A DNA stretch of 64,000 bases, from assembly GCF_902506165.1 (NCBI RefSeq), contig NZ_LR733817.1, forward strand, positions 2,720,001 through 2,784,000. Direction: 5' to 3'. The position numbers and the translations under genes were made by a program. This DNA is from Bosea sp. 29B (GTDB lineage: Bacteria; Pseudomonadota; Alphaproteobacteria; Rhizobiales; Beijerinckiaceae). The notes beneath the pieces were generated by a model. That model searched no databases and had not been told where the DNA came from. It was given only the letters and a program-made list of their open reading frames with translations. Below are positions 1 through 7,691 of the stretch, piece after piece. The first letter of the stretch is position 1; every line of letters starts with the position of its first letter.

Positions 1-10
1 AGAGCAGACC

Positions 11-24
11 TTGATCTGGGTTAA
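11..24 (+). promoter_or_regulatory. FNR/FixK-type box upstream of sigma factor
   Basis: TTGAT-CTGG-GTTAA, a 14-base imperfect palindrome. The first half-site is perfect, the second has two transitions. If used as a class II site (box centre about 41.5 bases before the transcript start), transcription would begin near base 59. That is after the ATG at 42 but before the GTG at 96, which is one reason for preferring the later start. Confidence 0.6.
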
Positions 25-95
25 AGACTTGGCGGTTTCTAATGTCAGCGTGGTCAGCGTCACCCGCATCTGCAAGTCAAGGAGTACGGAGGGTC

Positions 96-752
96 GTGAC
101 AGACAGCCCGCAAAACGAGAAGACTCCGCCTCCCGCCGCCAAGGATGTTCAAGCCGCAAAACTTCATGATAGCGCGGTGCAAAACGCGTTGGTCGAGGCG
201 CAGAAGCAGATACTTCTATTTCTCCAGCGCCGCCTCGGCGATCGGGACGCCGCCGACGAGGTCTTGCAACGGTTCTCGCTGCGGGCCCTGGAACGAGCGT
301 CGCAGCTTCGCGATGTGGGAATGGTGCGCGGCTGGCTAGGCCGGATCCTGGCGACGACAATTGCCGACTATCAACGAGAAGCGGCACGACGGCGTCGACG
401 CGAAATCGTAATCGATCAGGCGGACGTCGAGAACCACCCCGTCGATGAGGAGCTCGATGCGGCGATCTGCAACTGCCTCTATCGCATATTGCCGACACTG
501 AAAGCGGAATACGCCGATATCATCTGGCGTGCGGATATCCTCGGGGAGCCACGTGAGCGCCTGGCGGCAAGTCTCGGGACTTCGTTGAACAATGTGACCG
601 TTCGATTGCATCGCGGCCGGCAGGCGCTGCGGAAACGTCTCGAGGAGATGTGCCGAACCTGCCCAGTGCACGGGTTCCTGGATTGCCATTGCGAAAAGGC
701 CGAACAATTTCGCAAGGCGTTCGCCGATGCCAAAGCCAAGGCCGACCCTTGA
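96..752 (+). CDS. ECF-like sigma-70 family sigma factor with C-terminal Cys/His-rich tail
   Basis: A sigma-70 family factor that would direct RNA polymerase to a specific promoter set. It has a sigma-2 region (residues about 35-100, with the DAADEVLQRF core and GWLGRILATTIADYQREA) and a sigma-4 helix-turn-helix (about 140-180, ending NNVTVRLHRGRQALRKRL). After sigma-4 there is a tail with Cys and His spaced as C-x2-C-x2-H-x4-D-C-x-C (about residues 186-199). That arrangement suggests metal or redox sensing, as in CorE-type ECF factors with a C-terminal Cys-rich domain; this is inference. The GTG at 96 is preferred: AAGGAG lies at 79-84, and the FNR-type box at 11-24 predicts a transcript start downstream of the alternative ATG at 42. 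No anti-sigma gene is adjacent. The nearest candidate is the NrsF-like gene at 7692-8369. Confidence 0.85.
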   Translation: MTDSPQNEKTPPPAAKDVQAAKLHDSAVQNALVEAQKQILLFLQRRLGDRDAADEVLQRFSLRALERASQLRDVGMVRGWLGRILATTIADYQREAARRRRREIVIDQADVENHPVDEELDAAICNCLYRILPTLKAEYADIIWRADILGEPRERLAASLGTSLNNVTVRLHRGRQALRKRLEEMCRTCPVHGFLDCHCEKAEQFRKAFADAKAKADP

Positions 753-954
753 ACCGACGCCCCGGCCGTTGCCGATTTGAACGCCGACAGTCTGGCTGCA
801 CCGACCGCTGCTAGTCTGGCCCGTGAAACTCGCGCGTCAAACGGTATTACGCGATAAACCAGTGTTCTCCCAAGCGCAGGCCACGTCGCTCAGGGCCATC
901 AACCGTTTTCACTCTTCCGGGCCATGGCCGTTGAGCGATAAAACGCGTGCGTCA

Positions 955-1176
955 TCACGAGCTCGACCTATGCCGTGGCCATTCGCCTAGCGCGACAAAC
1001 CAGAGGCCAACCAGGTTGGCCAGCGGCACGAACGCGAGGATTGACCAAAATGGCGAGTAGCCAATTCGAGCGAGGATGCGCCCGACGGGGTAAAGAACGA
1101 GGGCGGCGAACATAACAAACGCAAACCAGTGCCAAGGTGACCAATAACCGGTCATCATATAAGAGTGGTCCATCAT
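955..1176 (-). CDS. Small His/Met-rich-N-terminus membrane protein
   Basis: Short protein of 74 residues beginning MMDHSYMMTGYW, with two predicted membrane segments (about residues 15-35 and 40-62). Function not recognised. The ATG at 1176 was chosen over the upstream in-frame ATG at 1209 because AAGGA lies about 8-10 bases before it. It follows the PPK2 gene by 85 bases on the same strand and may share its transcript. The Met/His-rich start fits the metal-related genes nearby, but that is only context. Confidence 0.55.
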   Translation of the reverse strand: MMDHSYMMTGYWSPWHWFAFVMFAALVLYPVGRILARIGYSPFWSILAFVPLANLVGLWFVALGEWPRHRSSS

Positions 1177-1261
1177 CGGAGCATCCTTAGGAAACAAGCT
1201 GCGGGTCATACTTTGCTGGGCGACGATGGTAGCGAAAATCGTCGGATGGATAGGGCATCAG

Positions 1262-2047
1262 TTACTCCGCAATTAGGCCGTTCGTCAGCGCCGCTTTGTC
1301 GTACGGGAATACGACGTTCGGATCCGGTAGGTCCCGAGCGCGATCCTTGCCGCCGAAGTCGAAGCGCGTCAGAAGGTCTCGGATGACATTGAGCCGGGCC
1401 TCTGATTTGTCATCCGCGCGGACGACGGTCCATGGCGCGAATGGGGTGTGCGTGCGAGCCAGCATCTCGTTCCGGGCTGCGCTATAGTCGTTCCAATGTT
1501 TTGTTGCGGTGTCGTCGATGGGACTGAGCTTCCACTGCTTCAGTGGATCATCTCGTCGCTCCTTCAGCCGACGCTTTTGTTCGGTCCGGGAGATGTCCAG
1601 ATAGTATTTGAGGATGGTGACGCCGCAATGGGCGAGCAACTGTTCGAAGAGTGGCGCCGTTGTGAGGAACTCATCATATTCCGCGGTGCTGCAGAATCCC
1701 ATCACCCGCTCGACGCCGGCACGGTTGTACCAACTGCGATTGAACAGCACGATCTCTCCGCCTGCCGGGAGATGCGGCACCCAACGCTGGAAATACCAGG
1801 ACTTTTGATCGCGGTCAGACGGCTTGCCCAGCGCGACCACGCGCGTCTCGCGCGGGCTGAGATGTTCGACGACCCGCTTTATCGTTCCATCTTTGCCGGA
1901 CGCGTCGCGGCCTTCGAAAAGCACGAGAACTTTCGTCCCGGATTTGATGACGTGTTTTTGAAGGCGCGACAATTCCACCTGAAGCTCGTGAAGTGCCTTG
2001 CCGGCGGCTTCGCGTTTTTCCTTCTTGCCCATCTGCAATCCTGTCAT
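1262..2047 (-). CDS. ppk2: Polyphosphate kinase 2 (PPK2), class I single-domain type
   Basis: Transfers phosphate between inorganic polyphosphate and nucleoside diphosphates, so it can regenerate ATP or GTP from polyphosphate in the cytoplasm. The Walker A loop is visible as GRDASGKDG (about residues 46-54), with the PPK2 hallmarks RWVPHLPAGGEIVLFNRSWYNRAGVERVMGF in the middle of the protein and the lid-region basic residues in EQKRRLKERRDDPLKQWKLS. Length is about 261 residues, typical of one-domain PPK2. The reading frame stays open to 2374, but homology begins only near 2047; an ATG at 2032 preceded by AGGA is an equally good start. It lies 256 bases after the CCGGH gene, probably on the transcript driven by the box at 2658-2671, which fits an emergency energy role. 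Confidence 0.93.
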   Translation of the reverse strand: MTGLQMGKKEKREAAGKALHELQVELSRLQKHVIKSGTKVLVLFEGRDASGKDGTIKRVVEHLSPRETRVVALGKPSDRDQKSWYFQRWVPHLPAGGEIVLFNRSWYNRAGVERVMGFCSTAEYDEFLTTAPLFEQLLAHCGVTILKYYLDISRTEQKRRLKERRDDPLKQWKLSPIDDTATKHWNDYSAARNEMLARTHTPFAPWTVVRADDKSEARLNVIRDLLTRFDFGGKDRARDLPDPNVVFPYDKAALTNGLIAE

Positions 2048-2303
2048 GAAGTCGATAGCGCATCCTGCCGTTGCAGGCGTTCGCTCCGGCCCGAACGGTT
2101 TCCAGGTCGAGGCGTCATTCCTCTGAACTGACCTTCGCCGAGCCGACATAGAAGCAGCCGGCGGCGGAAGCGACAGCTGTCGGCCGACATAGGGCGCGTT
2201 TTCAGCGATGGGCGGACAGAAAGCATCTCGGCGGTCATTGGCGAAGCCGTCTCCGCTGCCAAATCGACGCGAGGCCCGATCATGCCCTCCTCCTCCCGCC
2301 CTA

Positions 2304-2546
2304 TCACCCGCCGCTGCAGCAGCTGGATTTCTTCGCGGGACGGCCGGCGCTGGACGGCGCGCGACCCTGATCATCCGGGGACACGGCCGTTATGGCATGG
2401 TCAGCGGTACGGTCGTGGGTTGCGCATGAGGCGTGGCCATGCGCTTTCTCGGAGGCTTCCGTGTTGGCATGGCCGCCGCAGCAGGACGAGGCATCTGGGG
2501 TCGCGTGCTCAGGGGTCTTGGTCTGGTCGACAGAGGGGGTGCTCAT
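2304..2546 (-). CDS. Small Cys/His-rich putative metal-binding protein (CCGGH and CCSGG motifs)
   Basis: Protein of 80 residues without membrane segments or signal peptide. It carries a CCGGH motif, an internal HGHASCATHD stretch and a C-terminal SSCCSGG tail, a pattern that suggests soft-metal (copper, zinc) binding; no experimental role is known to me. The ATG at 2546 has AGGAG nine bases upstream. The longer frame starting at 2630 is rejected because the FNR-type box at 2658-2671 predicts a transcript start near 2623. First gene of a probable operon with PPK2. Confidence 0.6.
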   Translation of the reverse strand: MSTPSVDQTKTPEHATPDASSCCGGHANTEASEKAHGHASCATHDRTADHAITAVSPDDQGRAPSSAGRPAKKSSCCSGG

Positions 2547-2657
2547 TACGATGGCTCCTGCTCGAGGGCATGACGATCGGGGGCGTGCTGGTGCTTTCGC
2601 CTCATGCGTTTCCTCTTCGCCAACTATCAAGGCTAGCCGCTGGCAGGTGGACCATCT

Positions 2658-2671
2658 TTAATCTCGATCAA
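2658..2671 (-). promoter_or_regulatory. FNR/FixK-type box upstream of CCGGH gene and ppk2
   Basis: On the minus strand TTGAT-CGAG-ATTAA. The first half-site is perfect, the second has one transition. Box centre lies 118 bases before the ATG at 2546. Confidence 0.65.
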
Positions 2672-2840
2672 GCGTTTCCTGCATATCCGGGGATCGCCAT
2701 TCCTTCGCCGACCGGACGCTTCACCAGCAGAATGCCAAGGATCGCGACCGCGACGCCGGCCCCAGCGTCGCAACAATGGCTTCGATTCTCCGGCGGACCC
2801 TCGGGACTCCGCCGACCGGGCTGCTTTTGATTCAGCCAAA

Positions 2841-3752
2841 CTAGGCCCAGGGGCGTCGCTCAAGCCAGCCTATCGCCGTTTCGGGATCCACACCGGCAAC
2901 CTCAATAAGTCGATCTGGGTTCAGTATTCGCAATCGACGATAGTGGAATTGAACGATCCCTTCTTTGCGCATGGCGCTCAGGACGCGGTTGACATGGACG
3001 AATGTCAGGCCGGTAGCATCGCCAATCTGCTCCTGCGTCAACGGTAGCGTCATCTCTTCGATATGATTGCCGGGCCATTGCGCCCGGTAGCGCGTGAACA
3101 GCTCCAGAAGCAGGTGAGCGACCCTCTCTCGCGCCGAACGCCGTCCGATGCTGGTAAGATGGTCGAACGCGAGGCTGCAATCGCGGGCAAGCGACCGCAC
3201 GAGTCGGAGGCAGATCTCCGGTTCGGTGCGCGTATGGGCGGTCAGGACAGACGTCGGGATGACGCAAACGCTCACATCCGTTAAGGCCTGCGCGCCCACC
3301 GTGGCCGGTCCCCGCCTGGACGGCAAAATCCCAAGGATCGCACCTGGCAGCGCGAACTGAACGATTTGCCGCCGACCGTCTTCCAAGAGCGTGTAGACGG
3401 CCACCCAGCCGTCGAGCAGGTTGAAGACCGATTTGCCCGTCCAGCCGATGCTGAACAGGTCGCGGCCAGCTTCAATTTTGCGATCGCCCGTGTGATAACG
3501 GGCAAGCAGACGGTGCTGCTCACCCGGCAACGCTCCGCCGACCGGCGCGCTTGCCGGCGGACCATCCTGCGACTCCTGGCGCCCCCGGCGCCGGATCAAC
3601 TCATCGCCCCGCGCACAGCCCCGGCGGCTCGCCTCAGCCAACGACAATTCACGTAACACCAGTCCATTCCGCTCGCGCTCAACGGTTTCCCAATCGTCGC
3701 GGCGGAGCGACCGGGCTGTCTTTTCTGTTAAAGACGCTCGATCCAAGCTCAC
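2841..3752 (-). CDS. Crp/Fnr family transcriptional regulator (not FNR-type recognition helix)
   Basis: A Crp/Fnr-superfamily DNA-binding regulator: N-terminal extension of about 65 residues, cyclic-nucleotide-binding-like beta-roll (about 75-200, with GWTGKSVFNLLDGWVAVYTLLEDG), dimerisation helix and C-terminal winged helix (about 235-285, LTQEQIGDATGLTFVHVNRVL). The N-terminus lacks the Cys cluster that holds the Fe-S centre of FNR, so it is not an oxygen sensor of that type. In the recognition helix the FNR residues E-x-x-S-R are V-x-x-N-R, so it probably does not read TTGAT-N4-ATCAA. The GTG start at 3752 has GGAGGTG immediately upstream, the strongest ribosome site nearby. No FNR-type box is seen upstream of it. 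Its signal and targets are unknown. Confidence 0.9.
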   Translation of the reverse strand: MSLDRASLTEKTARSLRRDDWETVERERNGLVLRELSLAEASRRGCARGDELIRRRGRQESQDGPPASAPVGGALPGEQHRLLARYHTGDRKIEAGRDLFSIGWTGKSVFNLLDGWVAVYTLLEDGRRQIVQFALPGAILGILPSRRGPATVGAQALTDVSVCVIPTSVLTAHTRTEPEICLRLVRSLARDCSLAFDHLTSIGRRSARERVAHLLLELFTRYRAQWPGNHIEEMTLPLTQEQIGDATGLTFVHVNRVLSAMRKEGIVQFHYRRLRILNPDRLIEVAGVDPETAIGWLERRPWA

Positions 3753-3924
3753 ATTACACCTCCCGGGCGCGGAGCCCGTTCCGGCAGCTGCTTACGCAGC
3801 CGAACAAATTCTTTGATGGGAGTGTCCTGATGCCCGCTGGCGCGCGCGCCAGGGCTCTCAGCCGGGCCTAGCCGAACTCAGCCAATGCCCCGCGAAACAG
3901 GGTCACAGACTGGCCAGGATGCCC

Positions 3925-4269
3925 TTAGAGGTCGCGAGGCCGCGGGACTGGAGGGTCTCTGCCGAGCAGGACAAGCCGGGCCAGATCCTCGCGCGAAGGC
4001 TGCATTGCGGAGGATTCGAGCCGAAGGGTCACAACCCCTTGGTGCTGCGGTGGCATGGGCAGATAACACATGGCACACATGCTTTTGCAGCAGCGTCCAT
4101 GCTGGAACGGGCAATCGCCCTCATTGGGACCAGAAACCCGCAACTCCGGAATATTCGCGTGGCTCTGCTGGCTGACCTGGCTGGCATGACCCGCATGAGC
4201 CTGCGCCGGCGCCCCTTGCGCTAGCAAGGACACCGTGCAGAAGATCAACAAGGCCAGGACCCTGAGCAT
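3925..4269 (-). CDS. Secreted small protein with CCKSMCAMC motif (copper-cluster type)
   Basis: Small exported protein. It has an N-terminal hydrophobic signal peptide (residues 1-24, cleavage likely after AQA), a His-containing segment, then a Cys block C-P-F-Q-H-G-R-C-C-K-S-M-C-A-M-C around residues 53-68. The CC-x2-MC-x2-C arrangement recurs in the protein at 32604-32954, in front of the multicopper oxidase, so both probably serve periplasmic copper handling; this is inference. A perfect FNR-type box lies 136 bases upstream (4398-4411). Confidence 0.6.
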   Translation of the reverse strand: MLRVLALLIFCTVSLLAQGAPAQAHAGHASQVSQQSHANIPELRVSGPNEGDCPFQHGRCCKSMCAMCYLPMPPQHQGVVTLRLESSAMQPSREDLARLVLLGRDPPVPRPRDL

Positions 4270-4397
4270 ACGCTCGCACCTTCAGGCTTTCCGTTGGCGG
4301 CCGCGCCGCGTCCGCTGCGCGAGAATGGACTATATCCCTCCCGCGTCGCTGAAAGAAGCCGACCCGTAGAGTCGATCATACTCTAGGCCAATGCGTA

Positions 4398-4411
4398 TTG
4401 ATTCAGATCAA
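4398..4411 (-). promoter_or_regulatory. Perfect FNR/FixK-type box
   Basis: TTGAT-TCAG-ATCAA, exact match to the FNR/FixK/Anr consensus. It is symmetric; the minus-strand secreted-protein gene (start 4269) is at the right distance. The plus-strand NifX-like gene has its own box at 4500-4513. Confidence 0.75.
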
Positions 4412-4499
4412 TCAGGTGAGCTCGACCGGGAGCCAGAACTGCCAAGCCGACACCCTTTCCGATGCGAGTTCATGGCATTCGTCGCCGTTCGATCTATGT

Positions 4500-4513
4500 T
4501 TGATCGAGATTAA
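4500..4513 (+). promoter_or_regulatory. FNR/FixK-type box upstream of NifX-like gene
   Basis: TTGAT-CGAG-ATTAA: one perfect half-site and one with a single transition. Predicted transcript start near 4548, 25 bases before the ATG at 4573. Confidence 0.65.
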
Positions 4514-4572
4514 AGTGCGGAATCCCCGGCCATGTTTTCTAAATGTCCAAGGACGTGTCCTGCGGATCGGAA

Positions 4573-5055
4573 ATGGCAACGATAGACCCGACACCGGCAG
4601 AACGAACGCGCTGGATCGCCCTGCTCGTCTCGCGCAGCCGGCAGAGAACCCTTCTGTGTCCGTTCTTCGCGAAATGCGATGGCTTGCTCCTAATTGACCC
4701 GCTCTCGCCGCTTCGGGAATTTTGGCCGAATCGCGAGCGGACCAGCGAGTCCACCTGCGAACTCATCCTCTCCAGTGGCGCCACAAAGCTCGTTTGCGGC
4801 TTTATCGGTGGCGCTGAGCGTGAGCGCCTTGCCGCGTCTGGCATCGATATCCGAGTTGGTTCGTGCGCACGGTCGGTGGCAAGCCTGGTCCGAGACTTCA
4901 ATGCCTTGCCATCCGCTTCTTTGCTTCGCGGGGACGATGCGCTGCTCGGCCCCGACGCCTCCTCCCGACGCGCGAGAGGCCTTCCATACGCGCCATACGC
5001 GCCGGCGAACACGGCTCCCAGGCCGCGAAAGCCGCGACGCTCAGACAGACACTAG
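4573..5055 (+). CDS. NifX/NifB-associated (dinitrogenase FeMo-cofactor biosynthesis) domain protein
   Basis: A single domain of about 100 residues resembles the NifX/NafY/NifB C-terminal family that binds iron-molybdenum cofactor or similar metal clusters. It starts with a beta strand that ends in FFAKCDGLLLIDP, has Cys in ESTCELILSSGATKLVCGFIGG, and continues with the typical LAASGIDIRVGSCARSVASLVRDF end. The C-terminal 60 residues are Arg/Pro-rich and low in complexity. No nif genes are present, so the cofactor role is unproven; orphan members are common in metal and anaerobic clusters. The in-frame ATG at 4543 is possible, but the box at 4500-4513 favours 4573. Confidence 0.6.
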   Translation: MATIDPTPAERTRWIALLVSRSRQRTLLCPFFAKCDGLLLIDPLSPLREFWPNRERTSESTCELILSSGATKLVCGFIGGAERERLAASGIDIRVGSCARSVASLVRDFNALPSASLLRGDDALLGPDASSRRARGLPYAPYAPANTAPRPRKPRRSDRH

Positions 5056-5099
5056 GCCATACCGCGCCGCGGTGCCTTCGGGGCGGCGTCGCCGGCACT

Positions 5100-5113
5100 T
5101 TAACCGAGATTAA
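5100..5113 (+). promoter_or_regulatory. Degenerate FNR/FixK-type box upstream of DUF2933 gene
   Basis: TTAAC-CGAG-ATTAA. Fits the local consensus TTRAY-N4-RTYAA but matches the strict one poorly in the left half. Box centre is about 150 bases before the ATG at 5257. Confidence 0.5.
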
Positions 5114-5256
5114 AGACTAGGCCGCTGCGGGCGCTCAACGTTCGCACGAGAGCAGAAGCGCGATTTGCCAAGCCTCTCGCGGCAGCGGCCTCCGATCCCT
5201 CGGGAAGGACAATGCCCTTACTCTCTTGGCAAGGTCACTAACCCGGCGAGCCCCTC

Positions 5257-5532
5257 ATGGAACCGCACACCGACCACATGAATCACGAGCAAAAACCGTC
5301 GAACCGCTTCAGCGCAGCGAACATTGCTCTGTACGGCTTTCTGGCGATCGCGGCATTCTACCTGATCACGGAACATCGCGCGCATCTGCTGGGCTGGCTG
5401 CCCTGGCTTCTCATCCTTGCTTGCCCGCTCTTGCATGTGTTCATGCATGGAAAACATGGCGGGCACGGTGGGCATGGCGATGATGAAAGCTCGTCGTCAT
5501 CACCGCCTGGCCAATCCCCGCACCAGCATTGA
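5257..5532 (+). CDS. DUF2933 small membrane protein
   Basis: A 91-residue inner-membrane protein with two membrane segments (about 24-42 and 45-63), the LLGWLPWLLILACPLLHVFMHGKHGGHGGHG core of DUF2933 and a His/Ser-rich C-terminus. Family members sit in copper and heavy-metal resistance clusters; biochemical role unknown. It is followed directly by the methyltransferase-like gene at 5553, a pairing often seen in proteobacterial metal clusters, so the two probably form one operon. Confidence 0.85.
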   Translation: MEPHTDHMNHEQKPSNRFSAANIALYGFLAIAAFYLITEHRAHLLGWLPWLLILACPLLHVFMHGKHGGHGGHGDDESSSSSPPGQSPHQH

Positions 5533-5552
5533 TGATTTCAGCGGAGCGCCCC

Positions 5553-6209
5553 ATGCACGACAGTATTCCAGCCTATGGTCTATGGTCCCTCGTTGTTCTG
5601 AACTCGATCGTGTTTATTTTCTTCGCGTTCAGTTTCTTCAAGCCGGCGACCGCTCGGGACTGGCGCTCTTTCGGAGCCTTCAGCGCCTTCATCGTCGCGC
5701 TCTTCACCGAGATGTACGGCTTTCCCCTAACGATCTACCTGCTCTCAGGCTGGCTGCAATCGCGCTATCCCGGCGTCGACTGGTTCTCGCACGATGCGGG
5801 CCACCTGCTCGAGGAATTCTTCGGCTGGCGTGCCAATCCCCATTTCGGCCCGTTCCACATTCTCAGCTTTGTCTTCATCGGAGGCGGCTTCATTCTGATC
5901 TCTGCCGGCTGGAACGCGCTTTATCGGGCGCAGCGGCAGCACAAGCTCGCAACAACAGGCATCTACGCGCGGATCCGGCACCCGCAATATGTCGGTTTCG
6001 TCCTGGTCATGTTCGGGTTCTTGCTGCAATGGCCGACCCTGCTGACGCTCGCCATGTTTCCCATCCTTGTATTCATGTATTGGAGGCTGTCCAAGCACGA
6101 AGAAAGCGAGTCCCTTGCCGAATTCGGCGACGCCTATGCGCGCTATATGCGAGAGGTCCCGGCGTTCATTCCCCGCCTCTCGGCTCAACGCGCCAATGTC
6201 AGCGGATGA
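5553..6209 (+). CDS. Isoprenylcysteine carboxyl methyltransferase-like membrane protein
   Basis: Integral membrane protein of the ICMT/PEMT methyltransferase family, 218 residues with about five membrane segments. The family signature lies in the C-terminal half: GIYARIRHPQYVGFVLVMFG, then a helix pair and the E-x5-EFGDAYARYM-x2-VPAFIP ending that forms the SAM pocket. The substrate in bacteria is not established; phospholipid or prenylated compounds are likely. The start ATG at 5553 has GGAG eight bases upstream; a TTG at 5529 overlapping the DUF2933 stop is less likely. Second gene of the DUF2933 operon. Confidence 0.82.
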   Translation: MHDSIPAYGLWSLVVLNSIVFIFFAFSFFKPATARDWRSFGAFSAFIVALFTEMYGFPLTIYLLSGWLQSRYPGVDWFSHDAGHLLEEFFGWRANPHFGPFHILSFVFIGGGFILISAGWNALYRAQRQHKLATTGIYARIRHPQYVGFVLVMFGFLLQWPTLLTLAMFPILVFMYWRLSKHEESESLAEFGDAYARYMREVPAFIPRLSAQRANVSG

Positions 6210-6268
6210 GTGCAATTGTCGAAGCCACGTTCAACTCCCATCATTCGTGATCTCGCCGGCGCGTCTAT

Positions 6269-6282
6269 TCAATCCACGTTAA
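6269..6282 (+). promoter_or_regulatory. Degenerate FNR/FixK-type box upstream of cfa-like gene
   Basis: TCAAT-CCAC-GTTAA. Only three of five positions match in each half, but the spacing fits (predicted transcript start near 6317, ATG at 6349). The weakest of the 15 boxes. Confidence 0.35.
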
Positions 6283-6348
6283 AGTTTCCTGCCCGCTCGC
6301 GCGCATTCTAGTCGGGTTTTTGCGTCAATCGACTGAGAAAGCGCGGTC

Positions 6349-7623
6349 ATGAATGCCCTTGTCTTCAGAACCCTTCGCCGCCTGATCAAGAAGGGTACTC
6401 TCACAATAATGACAGCCAATGGCGTCGCCAGAACGTTCGGTGATGGTGGCGGGGCGCCGGTCGCGATCCGGTTCAGAAACGCCACTGCGCAGCGACGGGT
6501 CCTGTTTGATCCTGAACTTCGCCTTGGCGAGGCCTTCGTCGACGGCGACCTCATCGTCGAGCAGGGCACCATCACGCAGTTGCTCGAGCTGCTTTTGTCC
6601 CAGGAGCACACCGGCACCAGGCCGATTGCGACAAAGATGCTGGCCGGCCTGCGCTTCGTCGTCCGGCGGCTTGCGCAGACAAACGGCCGCAAGCGATCGA
6701 AGCGAAACGTTGCCCATCACTACGATCTCAGCGCAAAACTCTACGAACTGTTCCTCGACGAGGACATGCAATACAGCTGCGCTTACTTCGAAAATCCAGA
6801 CATGTCCCTCGACGAGGCTCAGCAGGCGAAGAAGCGCCACATCGCAGCAAAGCTCCGCGCCGATCGCCAAGACCGCGTACTTGACATCGGCTGCGGTTGG
6901 GGAGGCCTGGCGCTGTACCTTGCCGAAGCCTTCGACGCCCGCGTCACCGGAATCACGCTGTCGACGGAGCAGCTTGAATTCGCCCGAACTCGTGCTGCCG
7001 CGTCTTCAGATCCGGCGCGTCTCGACTTTCGGTCTCAGGACTATCGCGACGTCACCGAGCGCTTCGATCGCATCGTCTCTGTGGGTATGTTCGAACATGT
7101 TGGCGTGAATCATTACGACGCGTTCTTCCGCAAATGCCGCGATCTGCTGGATGACGATGGCGTGCTTCTGCTTCACTCTATCGGCCGTTCCGATCCACCA
7201 AGTTACACAAATCCGTGGATCGCAAAGTATATATTCCCCGGCGGATACATACCGGCGCTCTCCGAAGTCCTTTCGGCGATCGAGCGGTCCGGGCTCGTCG
7301 TCACGGATATCGAAATCTTGCGGCTGCACTATGCGGAGACGCTCAGACACTGGCGAGAGCGATTTCTAGCACACCGCGCGACGGCCGTTGAACTCTTCGA
7401 TCAACGCTTCGCGCGGTTGTGGGAGTACTACCTTGCCGTTTCGGAGCTTGCTTTCCGCTATCAGGGGATGATGGTTTTTCAGATTCAGGTCGCTAGACGG
7501 CAGGATGCGGTTCCCCTCACGCGCGCCTATATCGAGCGCGAAGAGCGCCGTTTGCAGAACCTCACAGCCGAAGAGCCAGAATGCGGGCGGATATGCCAGC
7601 CGACTTTCGTGACGGTCAGTTGA
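6349..7623 (+). CDS. cfa: Cyclopropane-fatty-acyl-phospholipid synthase family methyltransferase
   Basis: SAM-dependent enzyme that would add a methylene bridge to unsaturated acyl chains of membrane lipids, a change associated with stress and stationary phase. At 424 residues it has the full CFA architecture: an N-terminal lipid-binding domain (about 30-110), the conserved VAHHYDLSAKLYELFLDEDMQYSCAYF stretch (about 121-147) and the SAM site DIGCGWGG (179-186), followed by the bicarbonate/active-site region RIVSVGMFEHVG and the C-terminal helical part. A weak FNR-type box lies upstream. It stands alone, facing away from the DUF2933 pair, and is convergent with the NrsF gene. Confidence 0.93.
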   Translation: MNALVFRTLRRLIKKGTLTIMTANGVARTFGDGGGAPVAIRFRNATAQRRVLFDPELRLGEAFVDGDLIVEQGTITQLLELLLSQEHTGTRPIATKMLAGLRFVVRRLAQTNGRKRSKRNVAHHYDLSAKLYELFLDEDMQYSCAYFENPDMSLDEAQQAKKRHIAAKLRADRQDRVLDIGCGWGGLALYLAEAFDARVTGITLSTEQLEFARTRAAASSDPARLDFRSQDYRDVTERFDRIVSVGMFEHVGVNHYDAFFRKCRDLLDDDGVLLLHSIGRSDPPSYTNPWIAKYIFPGGYIPALSEVLSAIERSGLVVTDIEILRLHYAETLRHWRERFLAHRATAVELFDQRFARLWEYYLAVSELAFRYQGMMVFQIQVARRQDAVPLTRAYIEREERRLQNLTAEEPECGRICQPTFVTVS

Positions 7624-7691
7624 CCGGCTGCGCCCGGGCCGAGCATTCGCCCTCTCGCGAAGCCGAGGGTGATTGCGACCCGAGCCGAGGC

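Noticed and set aside
3790..3830. TTTGATGGGAGTG upstream of the Crp/Fnr gene
   Set aside because: Second half-site absent, so no autoregulatory box is claimed.
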